Below are positions 39,352 to 47,259 of a DNA stretch of 64,000 nucleotides, piece after piece. Source of the DNA: Humidesulfovibrio mexicanus (GTDB taxonomy: Bacteria > Desulfobacterota > Desulfovibrionia > Desulfovibrionales > Desulfovibrionaceae). Position numbers and translations under genes: made by a program. The notes beneath the pieces are model-generated. The model was not told where the DNA came from. It did no database searches and worked only from the letters and a program-made list of their open reading frames with translations. Numbering within the stretch: the first letter of the stretch is position 1; each line of letters begins with the position of its first letter. The DNA lies in the NCBI RefSeq assembly GCF_900188225.1, contig NZ_FZOC01000005.1, positions 171,735-235,734 of the forward strand, written 5' to 3'.

Positions 39352-40550
39352 CGGGCCTCGGCCGGGGCCGTGTTCTCCGGCAGGGGCAGGGCGGCGAGCA
39401 TGTCGGCCGTCACGCGGCGCGCGTCGAAGCGCTCCTCGGCCAGTTTGCGCGCGGCCGCGCCCTGCTGGGCGATGAGCTCGGGCTCCAGCACGTAGCGTTC
39501 CATGGCCCGCATGAGCGCGCCGGGCTCGAACGGCGGCACCAGAAAGCCCGTCACTCCGTCCTCAACGGTCTGGCGGCAGCCGGGCACATCGGTGGTGACC
39601 ACGGGCCGGGCCATGGCCATGGCCTCCAGGCTGGAGCGCGGCGCGCCCTCCCTGTAGCTGGGCAGCACAAAGACGCTGGTGGCGGCAAGCACGGGGCGGA
39701 TGTCCTCCACCGGCTCCAGAATCTCCACCACGCGGTCCTCGCGCCAGCGGCGCAACATCTCCGGGGCCACGGCGTCGGGCACGGCGTCCTGCGGGCCGAT
39801 GAGGCGGCAGACAACGTGCGGGTGCCTGCGCTTGAGCATCCGGCAGGCCTCCACGAACACGCCTACGCCCTTGGCCCACAACAGCCGGGCCACGCAGGTG
39901 AATACCGGCGTTTGGCCCGCTTCCGCGGCAACGGGCGGGGCCGGGGCGAAATGGTCCAGGTCCACGCCGCTGCCGCCCACCACGGCCACGCGCTGGCCGG
40001 GCGAGAGGATGCCCAGGCGCTGGAACAGGTCGCGGTCGTCCGGGTTCTGGAAGATGACGGCGCGGTTCTTCGCAAGAGCCTTGGCGTACAGGCGGGTCAC
40101 CAGCTCGGTGAGGCAGCGGCGGCCCATGGTTTGCGGTCGGCCGGGAAAGTCCTGCGCCAGCGTGTCGGAAAGCCCGCCAAAGGCGTAGCCCAGGCCGGTG
40201 ATGAGCGAAGCCGTGTGCGGCACCTTGGCCCAGCGCGCCGCCAGCGAGCCATAGAGCACCGGCTTGATGGCGTAGGGCAGCACAAGGTCCGGCCGGAGGG
40301 TGCGGAAATGGTCGCGCAGGGCGAGCAGGCTGTGCAGGTCGCGCAGGGGGTTCCGGCCGCCGCGTTCCAGCGGATAGGCCATGAGCCCGACGCCCAGGCC
40401 GCGCAGGGCGGCCCTTGTGGCCGCGCCGCCGCCGGGTTCGGGCGGGGCCAGGGCGAGGACCTCGTGCCCGCGCGCCACAAGCGCGGCCAGCAGCGGGGCG
40501 CGGAAGTTCACCAGGGACGGGGCGTGAGCCGTGACGACGACGATGCGCAT
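39348..40550 (-). CDS. Glycosyltransferase family 4 (GT-B), PglA-like
   Basis: A 400-aa GT-B glycosyltransferase. The N-terminal domain starts MRIVVVTAHAPSLVNFRAPL, and the C-terminal domain has the family 4 donor-site run VFVLPSYREGAPRSSLEAMA with the E-x7-E pattern. It probably adds the second sugar to the lipid-linked sugar made by the adjacent PglC-like protein, as PglA does. I use the ATG at 40550, where the conserved fold begins; the frame extends further but lies inside the asparagine synthase gene. The two genes overlap by four bases. Confidence 0.88.
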   Translation of the reverse strand: MRIVVVTAHAPSLVNFRAPLLAALVARGHEVLALAPPEPGGGAATRAALRGLGVGLMAYPLERGGRNPLRDLHSLLALRDHFRTLRPDLVLPYAIKPVLYGSLAARWAKVPHTASLITGLGYAFGGLSDTLAQDFPGRPQTMGRRCLTELVTRLYAKALAKNRAVIFQNPDDRDLFQRLGILSPGQRVAVVGGSGVDLDHFAPAPPVAAEAGQTPVFTCVARLLWAKGVGVFVEACRMLKRRHPHVVCRLIGPQDAVPDAVAPEMLRRWREDRVVEILEPVEDIRPVLAATSVFVLPSYREGAPRSSLEAMAMARPVVTTDVPGCRQTVEDGVTGFLVPPFEPGALMRAMERYVLEPELIAQQGAAARKLAEERFDARRVTADMLAALPLPENTAPAEAR

Positions 40551-40560
40551 GGACGGACCT

Positions 40561-42585
40561 CTACCCCGAAATGCCCGCGCTTTCCAGCCAGGACTGGAAC
40601 ATGAGCACGGGCCACAGGCGGTACTGGCGGTTGTAGCGGCCGCTTTGGTGTTCGGCCCAGGCGCGGGCCACGGGCGCGGGTTCGAAATAGCCCTCCATGG
40701 CCAGGCGCTCCGGGTCGATGAGGGCCTCGGCCCAGGGTTTGAGCGGCCCGCGCAGCCAGGCGTCCAGCGGGACGCCGAAGCCCGTCTTGGGACGCTCCCA
40801 CAGGGGCCGGGGCACAAAACGCGCCAACAGTTCGCGCAGGGCCCATTTGCCCTGGCCGGACCGCACGCGCATGTGCGGCGGCAGGGTCCAGGCGAACTCC
40901 GCCACGCGGTGGTCCAGGTAGGGGGCGCGCGCCTCCAGCCCCACGCTCATGCCCGCGCGGTCCAGCTTGGTCAAAATGTCCTCGGGCAGGTACCAGGAGG
41001 AGTCCAGGAACTGCATCCAGGCGGTGCCGCCCTCCGGGCACAGGGCGGGCGCGGGCCAGCTGGCGGGCTGGCGCAGCACCCAGGGCGGCTCGCTGGCGTT
41101 GGGCACCAGCGCGCCGGGATCGGGCCAGGCCGAGACCAGGGCCGAGTAGAAGGCCGGGGCCACGCGCACGGGCAGGGCCAGTGCCAGCTTGTGCAGCTTC
41201 TCGCCCGGCAGGCGCTGGCGCGCGTCCTTGGGCAGCAGCGGGGCCAAAAGGGAGAACACGCGGTCCCAGGTGCGTGGGGACAGGCTTTGCAGGGCGCTCG
41301 CTGCGGCGCCGCGCAGACCAGGCGACACCCCGGCCAGCTGCGCCCACAGGGCCGCGCCCTTGGCGTGGCGGTTGTAGCCCGCGAAAATTTCGTCCCCGCC
41401 ATCGCCGGTAAGGCACACGGTCACTTGCTCCCGCGCCAAGCCAGCCACCAGCCGGGCGGGCAGAAGCGAGGCGTCGGCGAAGGGCTCGCCCGCCACGTGC
41501 GAGAGCTTTCTTGCCAGCTCCAGGGCCTCCGCCGGGTGGAAGACTAGGGTGGTGTGGCGCGCCCCCAGGTGGTGCGCCACGGCCTCGGCCTGGCGCGATT
41601 CGTCGTAGGCTGCGCCCTCGCCTCCGGCGTAGCCGATGGTGAAGGTGCGCACGGCCTCGCCGCCGTCGCCGCGCGCCGCCTCGGCCATCAGCGCCGCCAC
41701 AAGGGAGGAGTCGATGCCGCCGGACAACAGCGCGCCCACGGGCACATCGGCCAGCATCTGGCCGCGCACGCTCTGCCGCAGCAGGGCAAGCAGCCGCTCC
41801 AGGGCCTCCCCGTCCGATCCGGCGAAGGGCAGGGCGAGGCCCGCCTCGGCTACGGTCTTGAGGGACCAGTAAGCCTCCGGCGCGGGCAGGATTCCGGTCG
41901 CCAGGTCGTCTGCGCGCAGGGTCAGCAGCCGTCCGGCGGGCAGTTTGCGCACGCCGGAGAGGATGCTGTGGGGCGCGGGCACGCAGGACAGCCGCAGCAG
42001 GAGCGCCAGGGCGTTCCTGTCCACTCCGGGGCAGAAGCCCGTGCCGATGGTGAGCGCGCGCAATTCGGAGGCGAAAAGGAGTCGGCCGCGGGTGGCGGCG
42101 TAGAAGAGCGGCTTTTCGCCCAGCCGGTCGCGGGCGAAGGCGAGGGTCTTGTCCCGGCGGTCCCACAGGGCCAGGGCGAACATGCCCACGCAGCGGGCCA
42201 GGGCCTCCTTGGGTCCCCACAGGGCCAGGGCCTCCAGCAGGGTCTCAGTGTCGCTGCGGCCGCGCCAGGCCAGGGCCGGACGGCCGGAGTAGGCGCGGGC
42301 GGCGTCCACCTGGGCGCGCAGGTCTGCATGGTTGTAGATTTCGCCGTTCAGGCACAGCACGAAGCGGCCGCAGGCGCTGTGCATGGGCTGGGCTCCGGCC
42401 TCGGAGAGTTCAAGCACCGCGAGCCTGCGGTGCCCAAAGGCCAGTCCGCTCTCCGCATCGGTCCACACACCGCGCCCGTCCGGGCCGCGATGGGCCTGGA
42501 AATCGGCCATGCGCCCGGCTGTTTCCGCCAGGGCGTCGGCGGACAAACCGCCGGTTGGGTCGAAAATGCCCGCAATGCCGCACAT
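40561..42585 (-). CDS. asnB: Glutamine-dependent asparagine synthase-like amidotransferase
   Basis: A 674-aa AsnB-family protein. The start is fixed by the N-terminal nucleophile: MCGIAGIF, where Cys2 becomes the first residue after Met removal. RGPDGRG and NGEIYNH belong to the glutaminase domain. The synthase domain has the ATP pyrophosphatase loop SGGIDSSLVAAL near residue 270. In polysaccharide clusters such proteins often amidate sugar carboxylates or aspartyl groups, so a role in modifying the glycan is as likely as free asparagine synthesis. It is first in the leftward operon with the GT4 and PglC-like genes. About 160 bp upstream hold no gene. Confidence 0.9.
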   Translation of the reverse strand: MCGIAGIFDPTGGLSADALAETAGRMADFQAHRGPDGRGVWTDAESGLAFGHRRLAVLELSEAGAQPMHSACGRFVLCLNGEIYNHADLRAQVDAARAYSGRPALAWRGRSDTETLLEALALWGPKEALARCVGMFALALWDRRDKTLAFARDRLGEKPLFYAATRGRLLFASELRALTIGTGFCPGVDRNALALLLRLSCVPAPHSILSGVRKLPAGRLLTLRADDLATGILPAPEAYWSLKTVAEAGLALPFAGSDGEALERLLALLRQSVRGQMLADVPVGALLSGGIDSSLVAALMAEAARGDGGEAVRTFTIGYAGGEGAAYDESRQAEAVAHHLGARHTTLVFHPAEALELARKLSHVAGEPFADASLLPARLVAGLAREQVTVCLTGDGGDEIFAGYNRHAKGAALWAQLAGVSPGLRGAAASALQSLSPRTWDRVFSLLAPLLPKDARQRLPGEKLHKLALALPVRVAPAFYSALVSAWPDPGALVPNASEPPWVLRQPASWPAPALCPEGGTAWMQFLDSSWYLPEDILTKLDRAGMSVGLEARAPYLDHRVAEFAWTLPPHMRVRSGQGKWALRELLARFVPRPLWERPKTGFGVPLDAWLRGPLKPWAEALIDPERLAMEGYFEPAPVARAWAEHQSGRYNRQYRLWPVLMFQSWLESAGISG

Positions 42586-42749
42586 ATCCCGCCTGATATC
42601 AGGTCGCGTCGGCCGTGGCAATGGCGGGCGAAGGCAGGATGGCGGGCGTGTCTTTACAAGCGCCGATGGCGGACGTAGAAAGGCGGCTGCGATTCGCGCG
42701 CCCCGCTGATGCAGAGAACAGGGGGCGTCAACCCCCCCGGAGGCCCCCC

Positions 42750-43571
42750 ATGATCACCGCCTGGTTGCTGTACATCGCCACCGGCGCCTTTGCCGGAGTC
42801 CTGGCCGGACTCCTTGGCGTGGGCGGCGGGCTCGTCATCGTGCCCATGCTCAACTTCGTGTTCCACCAGGTGGGACTGCCCGGCGACTACATCCAGCATC
42901 TGGCGCTGGGCACCTCGCTGGCCAGCATCATGTTCACCAGCGTTTCCAGCCTGCGGGCGCACAACCAGCGCGGAGCCGTGGTCTGGCCCATCGTCAAGGC
43001 CATCACCCCGGGCATCCTCATCGGCACGTTCCTGGGCTCCAAGGTGGCGGCGCACCTGTCCACGCAGTTTCTTTCCGTCTTTTTTGTGGTCTTTCTGTAT
43101 TACGTGGCCGCGCAGATGCTGCTCAACATCAAGCCCAAGGCCTCGCGCCAGGTGCCGGGCACGGCGGGCATGTTCGGCGCCGGCGGGGTCATCGGCGGGG
43201 TGTCCAGCTTGGTGGGCATCGGCGGGGGCACGCTCTCCGTGCCCTTCATGACCTGGTGCAACGTGCCGCTGCACACCTGCATCGGCACCAGCGCGGCCAT
43301 CGGCTTTCCCATCGCCATCGCGGGCACGGCCGGGTACATCGTGAACGGCATGGACGCGGCGCTGCCCGGCTGGCAGGCCGGGTATCTGGGCTTTCTCTAC
43401 CTGCCCGCCCTTGTGGGCGTGGCCGCCACAAGCATCCTCACCGCGCCCCTGGGCGCGAAGCTCGCCCACAGCCTGCCCGTGGGCAAGCTCAAGAAGATCT
43501 TCGCCTTTCTGCTTCTCGCCATGGGCACCAAGATGCTCTGGCCGTTCATAACGCCGTACTTCGGCGCGTAG
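42750..43571 (+). CDS. TauE/SafE-family membrane permease
   Basis: A 273-aa TauE/SafE (DUF81) protein with about eight hydrophobic segments. The two inverted halves are visible: GVLAGLLGVGGGLVIVPML near residue 12 and GGVSSLVGIGGGTLSVPFM in the middle. Family members export sulfite, sulfoacetate or other organosulfur anions. In a likely sulfate reducer a sulfur oxyanion is a reasonable guess, but the substrate is unknown. The start at 42750 follows GGAGG; a longer frame upstream is not needed. It is a single gene, convergent with the sigma-54 regulator. Confidence 0.88.
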   Translation: MITAWLLYIATGAFAGVLAGLLGVGGGLVIVPMLNFVFHQVGLPGDYIQHLALGTSLASIMFTSVSSLRAHNQRGAVVWPIVKAITPGILIGTFLGSKVAAHLSTQFLSVFFVVFLYYVAAQMLLNIKPKASRQVPGTAGMFGAGGVIGGVSSLVGIGGGTLSVPFMTWCNVPLHTCIGTSAAIGFPIAIAGTAGYIVNGMDAALPGWQAGYLGFLYLPALVGVAATSILTAPLGAKLAHSLPVGKLKKIFAFLLLAMGTKMLWPFITPYFGA

Positions 43572-43613
43572 CGCGGAGCTGGCTTTGGCGCGGCGCGAAG
43601 GGGGGCAGGGCGA

Positions 43614-45023
43614 TCAGCCTGCCTGGTGCTTTTTCAGCAGGGCGTAGAGCCTGGGGCGCGACAGGCCGGACACGGCGCAGGCCCGGGTCATGTTCCCCCC
43701 GGTTGCGGCAAGCAGTTCCCGCAGATAGTTCGCCTCGGTTTCGGCGATCGCCTTGAGCCGCACCTGCCGCAGGGGCGGCAGACACCCTGCCGCGCCAAAC
43801 GCCGTGGCGCGCGGGGCGGCCGTCCGGCCTTCGGCTCGCTGCTGCGGCAGCGCGCCGCGCGCCAGGCTGACGCGGATGTTCGTCGGCAGGTGGGACGGCA
43901 CCAGGACCGGGTCGTTCATGCCCGCGGCCAGGGAATGCTCCACCGCGTGGATCATCTCGCGCACGTTGCCGGGCCAGTTATAGAGCTCGAGCGCCTCCAG
44001 GTAGTCCGGCGAAATGCGCTTGGAGGGAATGCCCCTGAGTCGGCATTGCCGGGCCACGAAATGGCGGCACAGCAGGTCGATGTCGCCCGCGCGCTCCTTC
44101 AGCGGGGGCAGCGCCACGTTCATGGTGCGCACCCGGAACAGCAGATCCTGCCGGAATCCTCCGGAAGCGACGAGGGCGTCCAGGTCACGGTTCGTGGCCA
44201 CCACCAGGCGGAAATCGCTTTCCACCTCCTTGACGCCGCCCACGGGCCGGAAGCGGCCGTCCTGCAGGACGCGCAGAAAGGCCTTTTGCACCGCCAAAGG
44301 CAGCTCGCCGATTTCATCCAGGAACAGGGTGCCCCGGTGCGCCTGGCGGATGAGCCCCTCGAAGCGGCGGTCGGCCCCGGTGAAGGCCCCGCGCTCGTAG
44401 CCGAACAGTTCGCTCTCCACCAGCTTGTCCGGCAGGGCGGCGCAGTCCACGATGACGAAAGGGTTGTCGGCCCGCGCGCTGTTGTCGTGTATGGCCCGGG
44501 CGAAAAGCTCCTTTCCGGTTCCCGTTTCGCCGGTGATGAGCGCCGCCGCCTGGGTGGACGCAGCCTGGGCCACAAGGTCCAGGCAGGCCTGTATGGCGCG
44601 GCTTTCCCCGATTATGCCGCTGCGCTTGAGGCCCAGCGGCAGCACCTTTTGCCTGCCTTGGTGGTGCTCCATGGCGCGCTGGATGGGCAGGCGGATGGTG
44701 CTCAAGGTGGGCGGCTTGGCGATGTAGCCCCAAGCTCCGCTGCGTATGGCCAGTTCCGCGCCTTCTGGGTCGCTGGCGCCGGTGAGGATGATGACTTCGG
44801 GGGCCGAGGGGCAGGCCTGGAACCGGGACAGGGCCTCCAGGCCGCAACCATCGGGCAGGCGCACGTCCAGCACCACGACGCTGTAGTCTCCGGACCTGGC
44901 CTTGTCCAAGCCCTCTTTGAGGCTTCCGGCCATGTCCGGATCGAAGCCCATTTGCGTCACGGCCAGGGCCAGGGCTTCGCAGAGCATGGAGTCGTCGTCC
45001 ACGATGAGCACGCCGCGCATCAT
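43614..45023 (-). CDS. Sigma-54-dependent response regulator, NtrC type
   Basis: A 469-aa three-domain activator. The receiver (residues 1-120) has VDDDS and the phosphorylatable Asp in VVLDVRLPDG. The AAA+ domain (about 145-385) has Walker A GETGTGKE, the sigma-54 contact loop GAFTGA and Walker B LFLDEIGE. The C-terminal Fis-type helix-turn-helix is NMTRACAVSGLSRPRLY. It overlaps the kinase gene by ATGA at 45020-45023, so the two form a cognate pair. Upstream of the divergent hdr operon there is a -24/-12-like promoter and two matching palindromes, so this activator most likely controls that operon. A longer frame extends into the kinase gene and is discarded. Confidence 0.93.
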   Translation of the reverse strand: MMRGVLIVDDDSMLCEALALAVTQMGFDPDMAGSLKEGLDKARSGDYSVVVLDVRLPDGCGLEALSRFQACPSAPEVIILTGASDPEGAELAIRSGAWGYIAKPPTLSTIRLPIQRAMEHHQGRQKVLPLGLKRSGIIGESRAIQACLDLVAQAASTQAAALITGETGTGKELFARAIHDNSARADNPFVIVDCAALPDKLVESELFGYERGAFTGADRRFEGLIRQAHRGTLFLDEIGELPLAVQKAFLRVLQDGRFRPVGGVKEVESDFRLVVATNRDLDALVASGGFRQDLLFRVRTMNVALPPLKERAGDIDLLCRHFVARQCRLRGIPSKRISPDYLEALELYNWPGNVREMIHAVEHSLAAGMNDPVLVPSHLPTNIRVSLARGALPQQRAEGRTAAPRATAFGAAGCLPPLRQVRLKAIAETEANYLRELLAATGGNMTRACAVSGLSRPRLYALLKKHQAG

Positions 45024-46987
45024 GCGTCCTCCTGCATGGGCCTGCGGGCCGGACGCCCCGCGCCACGGCCTTTGAGCAGCCGGGCCAGGGCCCCGGCCAG
45101 CACGTCCGCCCGGAAAGGTTTGATCAGGTATTCCTGCGCCCCCAGTCTCCACGCCCGTTCGCGGGACACCAGCGCACTGTGGCCGGTGGTCAGGATCACC
45201 GGCAGGTGCGGGTCGATCTTGAGCAGCTCGCGCACAAGCTCCGGCCCGGCCAGGCCCGGCATGGTGGTGTCGGTGATGACGGCGTCGAATCCGTGCGGGT
45301 CGCGCCGGAAAAGCTCCAGGGCCTCCTCGCCGCTCTGGCGGCATTCCGTCTGGTAGCCGAAGGACGACAGGCCCAGGGCGCAGGCGTCCAGGATGTCGGG
45401 TTCGTCATCCACCACCAGGATGCGCCCGCCGCCCAGTGGCGGCGCCGGGGAGGGCGACGGACCCTGCGCCGCGCTTTCGGGAAGACTGTCGGCCTGGGGC
45501 AGCAAGACCTCGAAGGCCGCGCCCTTGCCCGGCTGGCTTTCCACGCGGATGGCCCCGTGCAGATGGGTGACGATGTTGCGCACCACGGCGAGCCCAAGGC
45601 CCGTGCCGGAGCCATCGGTCTTGGTGCTGAAGAAGGGGTCGAAGATGCGCTCCAGGTGTTCCGCGGCGATGCCCTGGCCGGTGTCCTGGACGCGTAACAG
45701 CACATGGCGGCCGGGTTGGGCCTCCGGAAAGAGCGGGTCGCCGCCCGGCGGCACGAGGCGCTCCCCCAGGCTGAAGGACAGCACGCCCCCCGCCCCGCGC
45801 ATGGCCCAGGCCGCGTTGGTGCACAGGTTCATCACCAGCTGGCCGGTCTGCGCCGGGTCGGCCAGGATGAGGTCGGCGTTTGTGTGGACCTGGATGCTGA
45901 TGCCGATGGTGCTGGGCAGCCCCGGCCGCAGCAGCGCAAGGCATTCCTGCAGCACCGCGCCAAGGCGCAGCGGCCTGGGCTGGTCGGATTCCAGCTTCCG
46001 CCCGAGGCTCAGTATCTGCCGCACCAGATCCCCCGCGCGCAGCGAGGCCTTGAGGATGCGCTCCAGGGTCGGGCGCATGGGGTCGTCCTCGGGCAGGCCG
46101 TTCAGCCCCACATCGGAAAGCAGCACGATGGGCGCAAGGATGTTGTTGAAGTCGTGGGCGATGCCGCTGGCAAGGGTGCCGATGACCTCCATCTTTTGCG
46201 CTTGCCGCAGCTGGCGCTCCAGAATTTCCACATCGGTCACGTCGCGCCAGACGCTTACATGGCCGAGAATGCGGCCCCCCTTGCCCCGGATGGGCGCAAC
46301 GGTCTTGTGGCAGCAGATGACCCGGCCGTCCTTGCAGGTGTTGCAGCCCTTGCCGCTCCAGGCGTCGCCCCGGGACAGGCTTTCGGCGATCTCCCCCAGA
46401 CATCTGCGCTGCTCGTCCCCTTCGTAGAGCACGCCCACGGGGCGGCCGCGCAATTCGCGCAGGGTGTAGCCGGTCATGGCCTCGAAGGATTGGTTCAGAT
46501 ACTCCACGCGCATCTGTTCGTCGAAAAGGATCACCGCGTCCGCCGCCTGCTCCAGGGCCGAGGCCAGCCGCGTGCGCTCGCGTTCGGCCGCGCGCTGCGC
46601 GCTGACATCGCGGCAGAACACCGCCACCTGCGGGGTATGGCCCTGGGTTTCGCCCGGCACCGGGCGTATGCGCACCTCCAGCTCCTGCCCGCCAAAGAGC
46701 GACTCCTCGAAGGTCTCCGGCGCGCGCCCGGCGGCGCACCGTTCCACGGCCTGCGCCAGCCGCACGGCCTGCTCCAGGGGCAGGAAATCGTAGATGCGCT
46801 CGCCCGCCAGCTGTTCCGGCTCAAGATGGAACAGGGCAGCCATGGAGCGGTTGCAGGTCAGCACCGTGCCATCGGCGTGCAGCAGAAGCGCGTGGTCCGA
46901 GGCCGCGTTCAAGAGCGCACAGGCCATGTCGTCGCGTTGGGCGCGCGGCGCGCGCGCTTTCCCACGGCTGAAACGCGAAGTCCTCAT
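45020..46987 (-). CDS. Hybrid PAS histidine kinase with C-terminal receiver
   Basis: A 655-aa soluble sensor kinase with no membrane segment. Two PAS domains cover about residues 20-140 and 155-275. The dimerization domain has the phosphorylated His in SGIAHDFNN, the ATPase has NAAWAM, the DPFFSTKTDGSGTGLGL box, and a receiver with Asp in VITDTTMPG fills the C-terminal 125 residues. The second PAS has a clustered GCNTC...CC segment near residues 212-226, which could bind a metal, Fe-S cluster or haem, or act as a thiol switch. It should phosphorylate the overlapping NtrC-type regulator. I chose the ATG at 46987 because PAS homology starts just after it; further upstream the frame crosses the operator palindromes. 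A cytoplasmic redox signal is inferred. Confidence 0.88.
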   Translation of the reverse strand: MRTSRFSRGKARAPRAQRDDMACALLNAASDHALLLHADGTVLTCNRSMAALFHLEPEQLAGERIYDFLPLEQAVRLAQAVERCAAGRAPETFEESLFGGQELEVRIRPVPGETQGHTPQVAVFCRDVSAQRAAERERTRLASALEQAADAVILFDEQMRVEYLNQSFEAMTGYTLRELRGRPVGVLYEGDEQRRCLGEIAESLSRGDAWSGKGCNTCKDGRVICCHKTVAPIRGKGGRILGHVSVWRDVTDVEILERQLRQAQKMEVIGTLASGIAHDFNNILAPIVLLSDVGLNGLPEDDPMRPTLERILKASLRAGDLVRQILSLGRKLESDQPRPLRLGAVLQECLALLRPGLPSTIGISIQVHTNADLILADPAQTGQLVMNLCTNAAWAMRGAGGVLSFSLGERLVPPGGDPLFPEAQPGRHVLLRVQDTGQGIAAEHLERIFDPFFSTKTDGSGTGLGLAVVRNIVTHLHGAIRVESQPGKGAAFEVLLPQADSLPESAAQGPSPSPAPPLGGGRILVVDDEPDILDACALGLSSFGYQTECRQSGEEALELFRRDPHGFDAVITDTTMPGLAGPELVRELLKIDPHLPVILTTGHSALVSRERAWRLGAQEYLIKPFRADVLAGALARLLKGRGAGRPARRPMQEDA

Positions 46988-47044
46988 TGCCCACCCCGCT
47001 TGCCGTTTGGCGCCTGGAACACCCCAGGCAAAAGTCTGATTCAG

Positions 47045-47080
47045 TCTTGCTATGCAAGAATCCGTCTTGCGATGCAAGAC
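47045..47080. promoter_or_regulatory. Twin palindromic operator, putative enhancer for the hdr operon
   Basis: Two near-identical palindromes, TCTTGCTATGCAAGA at 47045-47059 and GTCTTGCGATGCAAGAC at 47064-47080, have centres 20 bp apart, two turns of the helix. They lie about 95-120 bp upstream of the -24 element of the putative sigma-54 promoter and about 60-90 bp upstream of the kinase start. Spacing, symmetry and distance are typical of NtrC-type enhancer sites. Confidence 0.7.
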
Positions 47081-47165
47081 AATTCCCAGATGAATTAAAA
47101 CACACGCATATTGTATGTGAAATGCATCGTTCCGGTATTGTATGAAAATACTGGACTGCGCCAAT

Positions 47166-47180
47166 CGGCACGGTTTTTGA
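47166..47180 (+). promoter_or_regulatory. Sigma-54 (-24/-12) promoter-like element before hdrA
   Basis: The sequence CGGCACGGTTTTTGA has GG at 47167-47168 and GA at 47179-47180, separated by 10 bases, close to the sigma-54 consensus TGGCAC-N5-TTGC. It differs at the first base and in having GA in place of GC at -12. Transcription would start near 47191, giving a leader of about 70 bases before hdrA. Confidence 0.6.
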
Positions 47181-47259
47181 GATGGTGGCGTTCAAAACGA
47201 CCCGCGCGCCAGGGCAATGTGTCCCGCGCGCCGGGTCGACAGAAAGGGGAGGTCGCCAC

